A DNA stretch of 64,000 bases from Hyphomonas sp. (GTDB lineage: Bacteria > Pseudomonadota > Alphaproteobacteria > Caulobacterales > Hyphomonadaceae): assembly GCA_017792365.1 (NCBI GenBank), contig CP051229.1:1550001-1614000 (forward strand), given 5' to 3'. A program made the position numbers and the translations under genes. This document shows, piece by piece, positions 1 to 8,622 of the stretch (positions within the stretch are counted from its first letter, which is position 1; each line of letters starts with the position of its first letter). The notes under the pieces were generated by a model, which saw only the letters and a program-made list of their open reading frames with translations, was not told the origin of the DNA and searched no databases.

Positions 1-383
1 CCGGCCAAATCGCCCGCCGCCCCGCCGCACACCCACGCCGATGAAGACGAATACTTCTCGTGCTCGAGGGCGAACTCACCTTCCTCAACGGCGACGAGAC
101 CATCACGGCAGGTCCCGGCACCCTCGCCGCCATGACGCGCGGCAACCGCCACGCCTTCTGGAACAATTCCGACGCCCCCGCCCGCGGCCTGCTGGCCGTC
201 GCACCAGGCGACTTCGCATCCTTCTTCGACCAGGTCGTGATGGAGATCCGCGCCCAGAACGCCGCCGACCCGGCAGCCATTGGCGGCATCGTCGCGGCCG
301 AAGCGGCCAAGCACAACGTCATCGTCGACATGTCCCAGCTCCCGCCCGAGCTGGCCGCGCTGATGGGCCCGCCGCCGCAATAG
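1..383 (+). CDS. Cupin-domain protein, 5' truncated and frameshifted
   Basis: Partial gene running in from the left edge. Frame 1 reads a cupin metal-site motif (HTHADEDEYF) up to base 57. The rest of the motif (VLEGELTFLNGDE) continues from base 60 in frame 3, so one base is missing at about 55-59. Downstream is a typical small beta-barrel pattern (GPGTLAAMTRGNRHAFWN) and a helical tail ending before the VOC gene. Cupins of this kind are metal-binding or sugar-binding barrels of very varied function; no substrate can be named. The 60-383 piece alone would start at a GTG in the middle of the conserved motif, so it is not a real start. Confidence 0.7.
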
Positions 384-428
384 CCGCGCGCCCGCGCCGT
401 GCTAGTCTCCGCCCCGGAGGAGACGCAC

Positions 429-824
429 ATGACGATCTTCGGCGCCCCGACACCGATCCTGCGCAGCTTCGATGAAGCAAAGGCGCGGGAATTCTATGTC
501 GACTTCCTCGGCTTCGAGGTGACGTTCGAACATCGCTTCGAGCCGGACCTGCCCCTCTACATGGGCCTCCGGCTCGGCGGGACCGAACTCCACCTCTCCG
601 AGCATCACGGCGACTGCTCCCCCGGCGCGCGCATCCGCATCGAAACCACCGGGCTGGAGGCTTTCGCCGCCACCCTGCGCGCACGAACCTACGCCAACGC
701 CCGCCCCGGCTGCCCAGAGCGCCAGCCATGGGGCGAACTCGACCTCACGATCGCCGACCCGTTCGGCAACCGCCTTACCTTCTACGAGCCCATTGAACCC
801 GCCCCGCCCGAGACAGCCGCATGA
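429..824 (+). CDS. VOC (glyoxalase/bleomycin-resistance) superfamily protein
   Basis: 131 aa, the usual size for a single-module vicinal-oxygen-chelate protein. The sequence opens with the beta-alpha-beta pattern of the fold (PILRSFDEAKAREFYVDFLG) and ends with the hallmark DPFGNRLTFYE. The start is the ATG at 429, chosen because a GGAGGAG Shine-Dalgarno lies 8 to 14 bases upstream; an in-frame GTG at 399 lacks one. Possible metal ligands are the His of LHLSEHH and the final Glu of TFYE, but the substrate is unknown. The stop codon overlaps the start of the next gene by 4 bp (ATGA), so the two are probably translated together. Confidence 0.85.
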   Translation: MTIFGAPTPILRSFDEAKAREFYVDFLGFEVTFEHRFEPDLPLYMGLRLGGTELHLSEHHGDCSPGARIRIETTGLEAFAATLRARTYANARPGCPERQPWGELDLTIADPFGNRLTFYEPIEPAPPETAA

Positions 825-1606
825 CCGAATCCAGCATCACCCTCGTGAAGGCCGACCACATCGCGACGCTCACCATCGACAGACCGCCGGTCAACGCGAT
901 GAGCGTCGACCTCGCCCGCGAACTGGCGGACGCGCTCGAAAGCATCGACGCCGACAGCGAAACCCGCGCCATCGTCCTCCGCGCCAAGGGCAAGGCCTTC
1001 TGCGCCGGCGCCGATCTCTCCAAACGAGCGGATGAAATCGGCATTCAAGCCAAGGAAGACGAACCCAAAGGCAATCCGCTCTACGACGAAGCCGTCCGCC
1101 TCTACACGACGAAGAAACCGATCGTCGCCGCCATCCACGGCCCGGCCGTCGGCGCCGGCCTCGGCCTCGCGCTCGTCGCCGACTTCCGCATCGCCTCGCC
1201 CTCGGCGCGCTTCGTCGCCAACTTCACCGCGCTCGGCTTCCATCCCGGCTTCGGCCTCACCCACACCCTGCCGCGTCTCATCGGCCAGCAGCGCGCCGCG
1301 CTGATGTTCCTCACCTCGCGCCGCATCAAGGGCGACGAATCCGTCGAATGGGGCCTCGCCGACGAAGTCGTCTACGACGACCTCGTCCAGGACCGCGCCC
1401 ACGAACTCGCCGCCGAGATCGCCGAAAACGCCCCGCTCGCGCTGATGTCCACCCGCGCCACCCTCCGCACCGACCTCGCCAACGCGGTGCGCGCAGCGAC
1501 CAACCACGAATTCACCGAACAACAACAACTCATGAAAACCAACGACTTCGCCGAAGGCGTAAAAGCCGTCGCCGAACGAAGACCGGGCAGGTTCACGGGC
1601 AGCTGA
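821..1606 (+). CDS. Enoyl-CoA hydratase/isomerase family protein, catalytic Glu positions substituted
   Basis: 261 aa crotonase-fold protein. Oxyanion-hole segments are visible: FCAGADLS at residues 60-67 and GPAVGAGLGLA at 107-117, followed by the LGFHPGFG turn at 138-145. Aligned by eye with rat mitochondrial enoyl-CoA hydratase, Glu144 falls on Phe135 and Glu164 on Leu161, so both hydratase acids appear to be absent. The family also contains isomerases, dehalogenases and hydrolases that use other residues, so hydratase activity should not be assumed. The start overlaps the VOC gene by 4 bp, suggesting a small operon with it and perhaps the cupin gene. Confidence 0.85.
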   Translation: MTESSITLVKADHIATLTIDRPPVNAMSVDLARELADALESIDADSETRAIVLRAKGKAFCAGADLSKRADEIGIQAKEDEPKGNPLYDEAVRLYTTKKPIVAAIHGPAVGAGLGLALVADFRIASPSARFVANFTALGFHPGFGLTHTLPRLIGQQRAALMFLTSRRIKGDESVEWGLADEVVYDDLVQDRAHELAAEIAENAPLALMSTRATLRTDLANAVRAATNHEFTEQQQLMKTNDFAEGVKAVAERRPGRFTGS

Positions 1607-1750
1607 CCGCCGCCTGCAGATCGCCGCAAGCGGACATTCAATGCCTCTGGGTCAACCTTTCTCATTCGGCGGGCGCGGTCCGTTCCAGGTTTGTCAGCAC
1701 GCAATGATGTGATTAACTGACCCCACGGACGAAAATCGGGGAGAACGGAC

Positions 1751-4264
1751 GTGACCGATTTCATTCGGTACGCCGCGTTCATTAGCTATTCGAGCGCGGA
1801 CTCCCAATTCGCAAGACGCCTTCACAAAGCGCTTGAAGGCTATGTCCTTCCCCGAAAGCTTGGGAGGTTTCATCTTGTTGGTGGCGGCAAACCTAACCGA
1901 GTTTATCCCGTATTCCGCGATCGCGAGGAGCTGAGCGCCGGCGATCTGGGCAAACGCATTGAATCCGCGCTGAGATCAAGCTTCGCACTGATTGTCGTGT
2001 GTTCTCCAAACTCAGTTGCGAGTTCCTGGGTCCAGAAAGAAATCGAATTCTTTGCAAGCCTCGGTCGCGCGGACCGCATTTATGCAATCATCCCAGACGA
2101 CGCGCCGTTGGAGGATGCAGATGGGGCCGATGCGATATCGTCCTGCCTGCCGTCTGCGTTCCGGGGAGATGCGCTCTCCGGCGCCCACGAGCAGCTGGCG
2201 GCGGATGCACGCAAAGGAAAGGACGGTTTCAGGCTGGCGTTCCTGAAGCTTGTCGCGGGACTTTTTGATGTCACGCCAGGAGATCTCGTCGACAGGGATC
2301 GGCGCCGAAGAAAGGGTCAGACCGCGCTCACAGCCTCTTCGCTTTCCGGCTTGGCGCTTGTGCTCTCGGCTGCCGGCGCCTTCGTGGATGCGAACCGCTG
2401 GCGGTCAGAGCTGACGACCCATGCCGAGCGCCTTGTGGGTGAAGGCCGTTCAGCCGAGGCCGCGGCATTCGCCTTGGCAGGACTGCCGTCTAGAGGAGAT
2501 TTGATCGCGTTCGCCACGGCTTCGGCGAACGAAGCGCTTACGACTACAGGTCTCTCCGCACCCGTCGTCGCAGAGTTTGGCCGGCTTCCGCGCGACGATG
2601 TTGGGTATACAGGCGGCTACTTCTCGCCCGACGGACGTTTTCTGCTGACGCAAGACGATGAGCTGCAGGGGCGGCTCTTTGATTTGCTTGACCTGGAGAT
2701 GTCGCCAGTCGCGCTTGGTCGAATCGCGGTCTCCGGGAGCTACTTCTCTCCGAGCGGGCGATACCTGATCACCGAGTCTTCGGAAGGGGTTTCGTCGATG
2801 AGGGATTTGGCGGCCCCGGATGAGCCGCTGATCGATCTTGGCGCGGTAACCTTCGTGGATTTCTCCGACGATGAACGTTTCATCGTTATCAGCGACGGGA
2901 ACGAGGATGGATGGCTTTGCGACACTGCCTCGGGGTGCGCAAATCGGAGTTCCATCGGGGTGACCCGCGTACTTGGAGGCTTCTCTCCAAATGCCCGGCA
3001 CGTTGTCGTCGTAGACAATGGCTTTCCTGGAAATCGACGACTCTACGATACTTCCGGCAGGCTGCGTAGGATTTGGGAGGGGCGCAGCCTCACCACACGG
3101 TTCTCTCCAGATGGACGTTTCCTGGTCGTGCAAAACGAGTCCATAGGCGGTCTCTACGACCTTGACCTGGACGACGTCACAGCGGTCGCGACGTTTGGAA
3201 TTAAGGAGATGACGGACTACGGGCCGGAGTATGAATTCTTCCCCGACGAAAGCTTCATGGTCGTGTCCGGGCCAGAGGGAATCCTTGTCCGGGACCTGGT
3301 CGCCCAATCCGAAGAATTGATCGCCCCAAACGCCGATTATTTCGAGCTATCCGGCACGGGCGATCATTTGTTTGTCATCAGGACCGACCCCTCGGTGGAC
3401 TTATATCGAGACGCGTTCGTGTACGATATGACAACGCCGTCGGCTGAACCATTATCTCTTGGCGGGATAGGCCGAGTGCAGTGTGGATTTTCGCCCGATG
3501 GACAATTCCTTGTCACAGAAGATGAGGACGGATCGAGCTGGTTGCATCACTTATCGGAACAGGATTCCGAACCTGTCCCGCTCGACTATATGACGGGTTG
3601 TGAGTTCTCCTCCGACGGTCGCTTTCTGCTCGCAGCTTCCCGTTGGGAGGACGAGCGAGTGTACGACCTGACGGCTCCGCATGAAGGTCCGATCTTCGAG
3701 GGGGATTTCTATGACCCGCAGTTCGGAGGTCGTTTCTTCTTGGCGGTCGACGGGCTGACAAGCGAAGGTGCGGTCTTCGATCTGGAGACTCCTTCGCGCC
3801 CGCCGGTGCGCCTGGGGCCTGTGGAAGCGTTCGATATCGCCGGCGAATTCCTGCTCACCGTCGGGCCAGAAAGCGATCACCTCCTACGAAGACTTGGCGA
3901 TACGCATGCCCGGTCGCGAGCAGATGCGTGCCGAGCTGGCGGCAATGCGCTACGACCGTTCCCAAGCGAAGTTCGGCATGGCGAAGCGAGGGACGCGCTC
4001 CATCTTTCCGAACCGCTCCGCGGTCGGCTGTGGAACCCGTGTGACTGGAGGGGGCTCCTGGCCATATGGCCAGATCCCGAGCGGGGTGACGGGTGGTTCG
4101 AAGGGCCCCGGCAATGGATGCGCCTTGTTGCAGCGCGTATGGGCGGGGCTGATCGCTCGTGCGAGGAAACGACCTCGCGGGCGTCAGAAAGCGTTCGGTC
4201 CGCGCGGGCGAGGATGTGCGCGCGCACTATCGAAGAACCGGACGAGTTTGAAGCAGCAGGTTGA
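1751..4264 (+). CDS. TIR domain - membrane helix - WD40-like beta-propeller protein
   Basis: 837 aa with GTG start (GGGGAGA upstream). Residues 1-140 form a TIR domain: the AAFISYSSAD box, VYPVFRDREEL, and SSWVQKE around residue 93, with Glu97 at the position of the catalytic Glu of NAD-cleaving TIR domains. A basic stretch (RDRRRRKG) precedes one hydrophobic helix at about 191-212, so the TIR probably lies in the cytoplasm. An alpha-helical linker follows. From about 280 to 710 there are at least seven blade motifs of the form FSPDGRFLLT (YFSPDGRF, YFSPSGRY, RFSPDGRF, GFSPDGQF, EFSSDGRF and others), i.e. a beta-propeller. The tail (about 720-837) holds NPCDWRGLLAIWPDPERGDGW and several Cys. 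Codon use is less GC-biased than the neighbours, consistent with later acquisition. Bacterial TIR proteins act in phage defence or signalling; which applies here is unknown. Confidence 0.85.
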   Translation: MTDFIRYAAFISYSSADSQFARRLHKALEGYVLPRKLGRFHLVGGGKPNRVYPVFRDREELSAGDLGKRIESALRSSFALIVVCSPNSVASSWVQKEIEFFASLGRADRIYAIIPDDAPLEDADGADAISSCLPSAFRGDALSGAHEQLAADARKGKDGFRLAFLKLVAGLFDVTPGDLVDRDRRRRKGQTALTASSLSGLALVLSAAGAFVDANRWRSELTTHAERLVGEGRSAEAAAFALAGLPSRGDLIAFATASANEALTTTGLSAPVVAEFGRLPRDDVGYTGGYFSPDGRFLLTQDDELQGRLFDLLDLEMSPVALGRIAVSGSYFSPSGRYLITESSEGVSSMRDLAAPDEPLIDLGAVTFVDFSDDERFIVISDGNEDGWLCDTASGCANRSSIGVTRVLGGFSPNARHVVVVDNGFPGNRRLYDTSGRLRRIWEGRSLTTRFSPDGRFLVVQNESIGGLYDLDLDDVTAVATFGIKEMTDYGPEYEFFPDESFMVVSGPEGILVRDLVAQSEELIAPNADYFELSGTGDHLFVIRTDPSVDLYRDAFVYDMTTPSAEPLSLGGIGRVQCGFSPDGQFLVTEDEDGSSWLHHLSEQDSEPVPLDYMTGCEFSSDGRFLLAASRWEDERVYDLTAPHEGPIFEGDFYDPQFGGRFFLAVDGLTSEGAVFDLETPSRPPVRLGPVEAFDIAGEFLLTVGPESDHLLRRLGDTHARSRADACRAGGNALRPFPSEVRHGEARDALHLSEPLRGRLWNPCDWRGLLAIWPDPERGDGWFEGPRQWMRLVAARMGGADRSCEETTSRASESVRSARARMCARTIEEPDEFEAAG

Positions 4265-4402
4265 AGCCTCTAAGGACCACCGCACAGATCCAGACCTGAT
4301 GGCCGGTTCAACTTCACCGCGCGCTGAAATTTGAACGCGCTCATGCGTTCGTCCGCAATGGGCTACCACCAGCCAGCCACGAAGTCCGGGCCATACGCGC
4401 CC

Positions 4403-6239
4403 TCAGCTCCCCGCCTTCACCTCGGCGATCCACCGGTCCACCCGCGTCTCCAGAACCGGCAGCGGCAGCGAGCCGCCGCTCAGCACCGTGTCGTGGAAAC
4501 CGGCCATGGTGAAATCATCGCCCAGTTCGGCCTGCGCCTTCGCCCGCAGCTCCTGGATCTCGATCATGCCGATCTTGTAGGCCGTCGCCTGACCCGGCCA
4601 CACGATGTAGCGCTGGATCTCCGAACGCACCGCCGCCTCGGGCACGGATGAGTTGGCGAGGAAGTACTGAACCGCCTCTTCCTCGGTCCAGCCCTTGGAA
4701 TGGATGCCGGTGTCGACCACCAGACGGATCGCCCGCCAGATCTCCGCCGACAGCTGGCCATACTCGGAATAAGGTCCTCGTACCGCCCATCTCCTTGGCC
4801 AGCGTCTCGGTATATAGCGCCCAACCCTCAAGATAGGCCGTGTGCCCGTACTGCCCGCGGAATTCCGGCAGCCCGGTCAGCTCCTGCGCGATCGAGATCT
4901 GCATGTGATGGCCCGGCAGGCCCTCATGATACGCAATCGCCTCCAGCTCATACGTCGGCATCGCCTTCATGTCCGAGAGGTGGGCGTAGAAGATGCCCGG
5001 CCGCGACCCGTCCGGCGTGCCGGCGAAGTAGTGCTGGGCGCCGCCATCTTCCTCGCGGAACGCCTCGACCCGGCGCACCTCAAGGTCAGCCTTGGGCAGA
5101 ATGCCGAAATACTCCGGCACCTTCTGTTCCATGTCTTCAAGATAACCTTCGGCCAGCGCGATATACTCGGCCCGGCCCTCATCCGTGTTGGGCAGGTGGA
5201 ACTGGTCCGCATCGCGCACCCAGACGAAGAACTCTTCCAGCGTGCCGTCGAACGCAACCTCTTCCTTGATCGTCTCCATCTCGGCCTTGATCCGCGCCAC
5301 TTCTGCCAGCCCAAGCTCGTGGATCTCATCCGCCGTCATGTCAGTCGTGGTCTGCGCCTTCAGCCGCGCCGCGTAATACGCATCGCCATCCGGCAGCGTC
5401 AGCGCGCCGACCTGTCCCGACGGCGCATTCGCCATGTCGCCTTCCAGCCACGCAACGAGGCGATCATAGGCGGGCTTCGTCTCAGCCGTCAGGATTGTCT
5501 GCGCCTGGTCGACATAGCTCTGCGCCTGCGCGTCATCGATCGCGCCCGCTTCAACGAGGCCCGCCGCCTTGGCTTTCACATCAGCAAAGATCGGCGAATC
5601 CTCGCCAGCCGAAAACGGCGCGCCGCTCACCACGCGCTGCGCCTCATCGATCGACTTCTCGTACGCGAACAGCGGCATCCGCACGCCCGCATCCACGCCC
5701 AGCTGCGCCCGCTCCATCAGCGTGCCCAGCGCATCATCGATCTGCGACAGCCGCGAGAGATAGGCGTCCATGTCGGAAGCCTCGCTCACCTCATGAAAGT
5801 TGATCATGAAGTTCGGCAGGCCGGTATGCGCGCCGCTGCGTCCAAAGATGTAGGCATGGCGGCGATACGGCAGGTTGATCTCCTCCGTCGCCAGTTCCGC
5901 AGCCCACACGTCGTAAGAGGTCTTCGCCTCGTTGCTCAGAAGATCGTAATCGAAATTCGCCTCCATCTCGGCGACGCTCTCCCGGCGCCACGCAAGATCG
6001 GCGTCAGCCGCAGCCTCGGAATAATCATTGAGCTGGCCATACTGCTCCTTGCGGCCCAACTGCGTCAGCCATTGCGGGCTGCGCTGCAGCTCCTCCTCGA
6101 ACTCGGCGTTCAGATAGGCGGTCAGCCGCTCGCTCTCGGCCACGATCGCTTCGGCGCTCGGCGCCCCGTCCGGCGCATCACCCTCCGGCGCACAAGCCGC
6201 CGCAATCACGAACGCCGCAGCGCCAAGCCAAATCCGCAT
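4403..6239 (-). CDS. DUF885 family lipoprotein, peptidase-like (frameshifted)
   Basis: Reconstructed length about 612 aa, typical for DUF885. The start ATG at 6239 opens a lipoprotein signal (AAFVIAAACAPE). The family zinc signature HEGLPGHHMQ is intact, followed by YLEGWALYTETLAKEMG. At about 4775-4795 the frame breaks: the family reads MG-x-YEDPYSEYG, and the sequence shows MG + RYED in one frame and PYSEYGQLSAEIWRA in another. Two single-base losses within about 15 bases explain this. The last 120 codons (to VDRWIAEVKAGS) are clear family sequence. Members are thought to be secreted zinc-dependent peptidases of the M3-like fold; the substrate is unknown. The gene converges on the TIR gene and is otherwise alone. 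Confidence 0.85.
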
Positions 6240-6397
6240 GATTGATCCTCCAGCATCCCGCTCAGGGAAGCGTTATCCCACAAGCACGCCTCTATAGCGG
6301 TAGAAACGTCCCGCTGGCCAGACGCCCGGCCTCACAGTTCCTACAAACCCGCATAACCTGCAGCGCTCAGATGGCACGCTGCTTGCGGTCGCAAAAT

Positions 6398-6474
6398 TGG
6401 GGAGTGGCGCAGCCTGTAAGCGCGTCCGCCTTGGGGGCGGAAGGTCGCTGGTTCAAATCCAGCCTCCCCGACCG
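6398..6474 (+). tRNA. tRNA-Pro (anticodon TGG), atypical D-loop
   Basis: Cloverleaf folded by hand: acceptor TGGGGAG/CTCCCCG (first pair T-G), D-stem GCGC, anticodon stem TCCGC/GCGGA with loop CTTGGGG (anticodon TGG), T-arm GCTGG-TTCAAAT-CCAGC, discriminator A at 6471. The next three bases are CCG, so CCA is not encoded. The D-loop reads CCTGTAAG where tRNA-Pro normally has CCTGGTAG, so the G19 that pairs with C56 is replaced. It could be a functional variant, a degenerate second copy, or a base-call error. Confidence 0.85.
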
Positions 6475-6491
6475 CCACACTCACCAAGAGC

Positions 6492-7529
6492 TCAGCTGTA
6501 GATCGGCCGGATGCGCCGCATGAAGTCGATCGGCGCCGGCCGGAATTCCGCGCCATAGCGCTGCCCGATCACCGGCGCCCAGTCGGCCTTGAACCCGCCG
6601 CCGCCGGCCAGGTCGACCAGCTTGAAGCCCTGCTCCCGCGCCCACTCGATCGCTCGGTCCAGCGCATAGGTCCCGACGCCATAAGCGTCATAGTCGAAAC
6701 TGCGGGATGTGGACTGCCACATCAGCTTGTCCCCGCAGCTCAGGAAGATCACGCAGGCGACAATCCGGTCTCCGTCGCGCACACAAAGCGTCCGCAGACC
6801 CAGCTGATCGCGACCAGCCGGCGGCGCGTCACGCAGCGCCCGCCAGAAATTCAGCCGGTCCGGATAGGCGCACACCTCCGCCTCCGGATCGTCCTTCCAC
6901 ATGTCACGCCAGGCGGCCAATCCCCATTCCAGATCGTCCGGCCCGTCCACGACAACGTCGAACTGCTTGCACTTCCTGCGCGCCTTCTGGATCGAATTCC
7001 GGCAGCGCCGCTTGTTCAGGCTCCAGTGCGCCTCGTAGTCCGCATCAAGCCTCACCCCGTAGACGTCATAGCCATACTGCACCGACGGCTCCAGCGACGC
7101 AGCGCTGCTCGCAAGACCCGATGAGACAGCCACCTCCAGCCCCGAATACTTCAGCGCCGCCTTCAACGCCTGCTCGTCCTCCGCCGGCGCAATGAAACCG
7201 GGCAGGCATTGCTGCGTCACCGGCTCCCAGAATGACTTGCGCCGCCGCAGCGACAGCAGCGCCACCGGCTCGTCCGCCCTGCGCACCAGCACGTGGCGTT
7301 TCTGGTATTCGGTATCCTTGAGCAGCGTCAGGTAGGTCCCGCGCGTGCAACCGGGAGGCGAAGGCAACATCTCCAGCGCCGCCACATGCTCATCGGTCAA
7401 CCTGTCCGAAACTTGGACGATCTCTCCCGATACGCGATTCATCCGGCTCAATGCGCGCGCCCCAGCCTCGATCGCCGGCCACGAGGCGACGACCACAGGT
7501 CTCGCGAAATTGACGACGGCGCGCTTCAA
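6492..7529 (-). CDS. FemAB/GNAT-like acyltransferase (Acetyltransf_6 type)
   Basis: 345 aa from the TTG at 7529, chosen because GGGGGAACGG sits just upstream; the open frame extends further to 7709 but that N-terminus (Cys-rich, no family likeness) is probably untranslated. The C-terminal half carries the double-GNAT pattern of FemAB-related proteins: NKRRCRNSIQKARRK (the lysine/arginine-rich loop), then YGVGTYALDRAIEWAREQGFKLVDLAGGGGFKADW, the acyl-donor binding core. Such proteins transfer acyl or aminoacyl groups in cell-wall, exopolysaccharide or lipid modification; the exact substrate cannot be read. It runs divergently from the SDR gene at 7753 and ends close to the tRNA-Pro gene. Confidence 0.75.
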   Translation of the reverse strand: MKRAVVNFARPVVVASWPAIEAGARALSRMNRVSGEIVQVSDRLTDEHVAALEMLPSPPGCTRGTYLTLLKDTEYQKRHVLVRRADEPVALLSLRRRKSFWEPVTQQCLPGFIAPAEDEQALKAALKYSGLEVAVSSGLASSAASLEPSVQYGYDVYGVRLDADYEAHWSLNKRRCRNSIQKARRKCKQFDVVVDGPDDLEWGLAAWRDMWKDDPEAEVCAYPDRLNFWRALRDAPPAGRDQLGLRTLCVRDGDRIVACVIFLSCGDKLMWQSTSRSFDYDAYGVGTYALDRAIEWAREQGFKLVDLAGGGGFKADWAPVIGQRYGAEFRPAPIDFMRRIRPIYS

Positions 7530-7700
7530 TCCGTTCCCCCCAAGGCCAGGGACAGAGTCAACAAGGCCACAACACCCGACACAGACAACGACACGTTTGC
7601 GCTCCCTGCTGGTTTCCGAATTGATCGACGGCGCATATTGAACGATCAGATATGCCGTCGGCTCAATTTCGACTGGCGCGACAGCGTGACGAGGCAAGCA

Positions 7701-7717
7701 GTATACCACCGGTATGC
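7701..7717. promoter_or_regulatory. Candidate operator, ATACC-N3-GGTAT palindrome
   Basis: GTATACCACCGGTATGC: perfect 5-bp arms with a 3-bp spacer, 6 of 7 if extended. It lies 36 bp before the SDR start at 7753 in the divergent intergenic region, a position typical for a TetR- or GntR-type repressor site. The regulator is not adjacent. Confidence 0.4.
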
Positions 7718-7752
7718 CGCCCTAAATCAATCAATCGGAAGGCGAATCCCGA

Positions 7753-8544
7753 ATGACCCGGTTCAACAACAAATCCATCATCGTCACCGGCGCTGCCTCC
7801 GGCATCGGACGCGCCTCCGCGAAGATGTTCGCAGCCGAGGGCGGGAAGGTGATCTGCGCCGACAAATCGCCCGACGTTCACGCCACCGCCAAGGCCATCA
7901 CCGAAGCTGGCGGAACCGCGCTCGCCGTCGAAATGGATGCAGGCTCCGCCGCCGACGTACAGGCGCTGGTCGACAAGGCGATCGCCGAACACGGCGGCAT
8001 CGATGTCGTCTACGCCAACGCCGGCATCTCCGGCGGCATGGTCGGCCTCCTCGACCAGCTCGAACCGGCCTGGCACGAAGTGCTGCAGGTCAACCTCATC
8101 GGCCCGCTCCTCGCCATCCAGATCGCAGCGCCTGAAATGGCAAAGCGCGGCGGCGGCGCCATCGTCTGCACCGCCTCGGTCGCAGGCATCAATTCCGGCG
8201 CCGGCAGCCCCGCCTATTCCGCCTCCAAGGCCGGCGTCATCTCGCTGGTGAAGACCGCCTGCCAGAACCTCGCCGGAACCAATGTCCGTGTGAACGCCAT
8301 CTGCCCCGGGCTCATCGAAACCGGCATGACCAGGCCGATCTTCGAGCGCGCCCGCGAGCGCGGCAAGGAAGACATGATCGGCCAGCTCAACCCGATGCGC
8401 CGCTACGGCCAGCCCGAAGAGATCGCCGCCGGCGCGCTCTTCCTGGCCTCCGACCAGGCCAGCTACGTCAACGGCCACGCCCTCGTCATCGACGGCGGCC
8501 TCACCTCATCCATGCCGATCATCCCGCCAAAGCCAAGGGCCTGA
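7753..8544 (+). CDS. SDR family oxidoreductase (classical)
   Basis: 263 aa classical short-chain dehydrogenase. The cofactor motif TGAASGIG is at residues 12-19, the structural NAG motif is in ANAGISGG, the catalytic Ser is in TASVAG, Tyr-x3-Lys is in YSASKAG, and the C-terminal ...LVIDGGLT pattern is present. An acidic residue after beta-2 (ICADKS) favours NAD(H) over NADP(H). The substrate is not identifiable; candidates in this clade are hydroxy-acyl or alicyclic alcohols. It stands alone behind a short divergent promoter region that carries a palindromic operator candidate. Confidence 0.9.
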   Translation: MTRFNNKSIIVTGAASGIGRASAKMFAAEGGKVICADKSPDVHATAKAITEAGGTALAVEMDAGSAADVQALVDKAIAEHGGIDVVYANAGISGGMVGLLDQLEPAWHEVLQVNLIGPLLAIQIAAPEMAKRGGGAIVCTASVAGINSGAGSPAYSASKAGVISLVKTACQNLAGTNVRVNAICPGLIETGMTRPIFERARERGKEDMIGQLNPMRRYGQPEEIAAGALFLASDQASYVNGHALVIDGGLTSSMPIIPPKPRA

Positions 8545-8622
8545 TCCCCGGCCGGTCCTGCCTCGCGAAAAAATCCCATCGCCAGGCTTTCGCAGCCGGA
8601 GTACAAAAGGGCGTCTTTCTGA

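Noticed and set aside
3880-4264. Apparent frameshift at the C-terminus of the TIR-propeller protein
   Set aside because: The tail carries sensible sequence (NPCDWRGLLAIWPDPERGDGW, CEETTSRASE) to the stop, and the alternative frame does not continue the propeller pattern.
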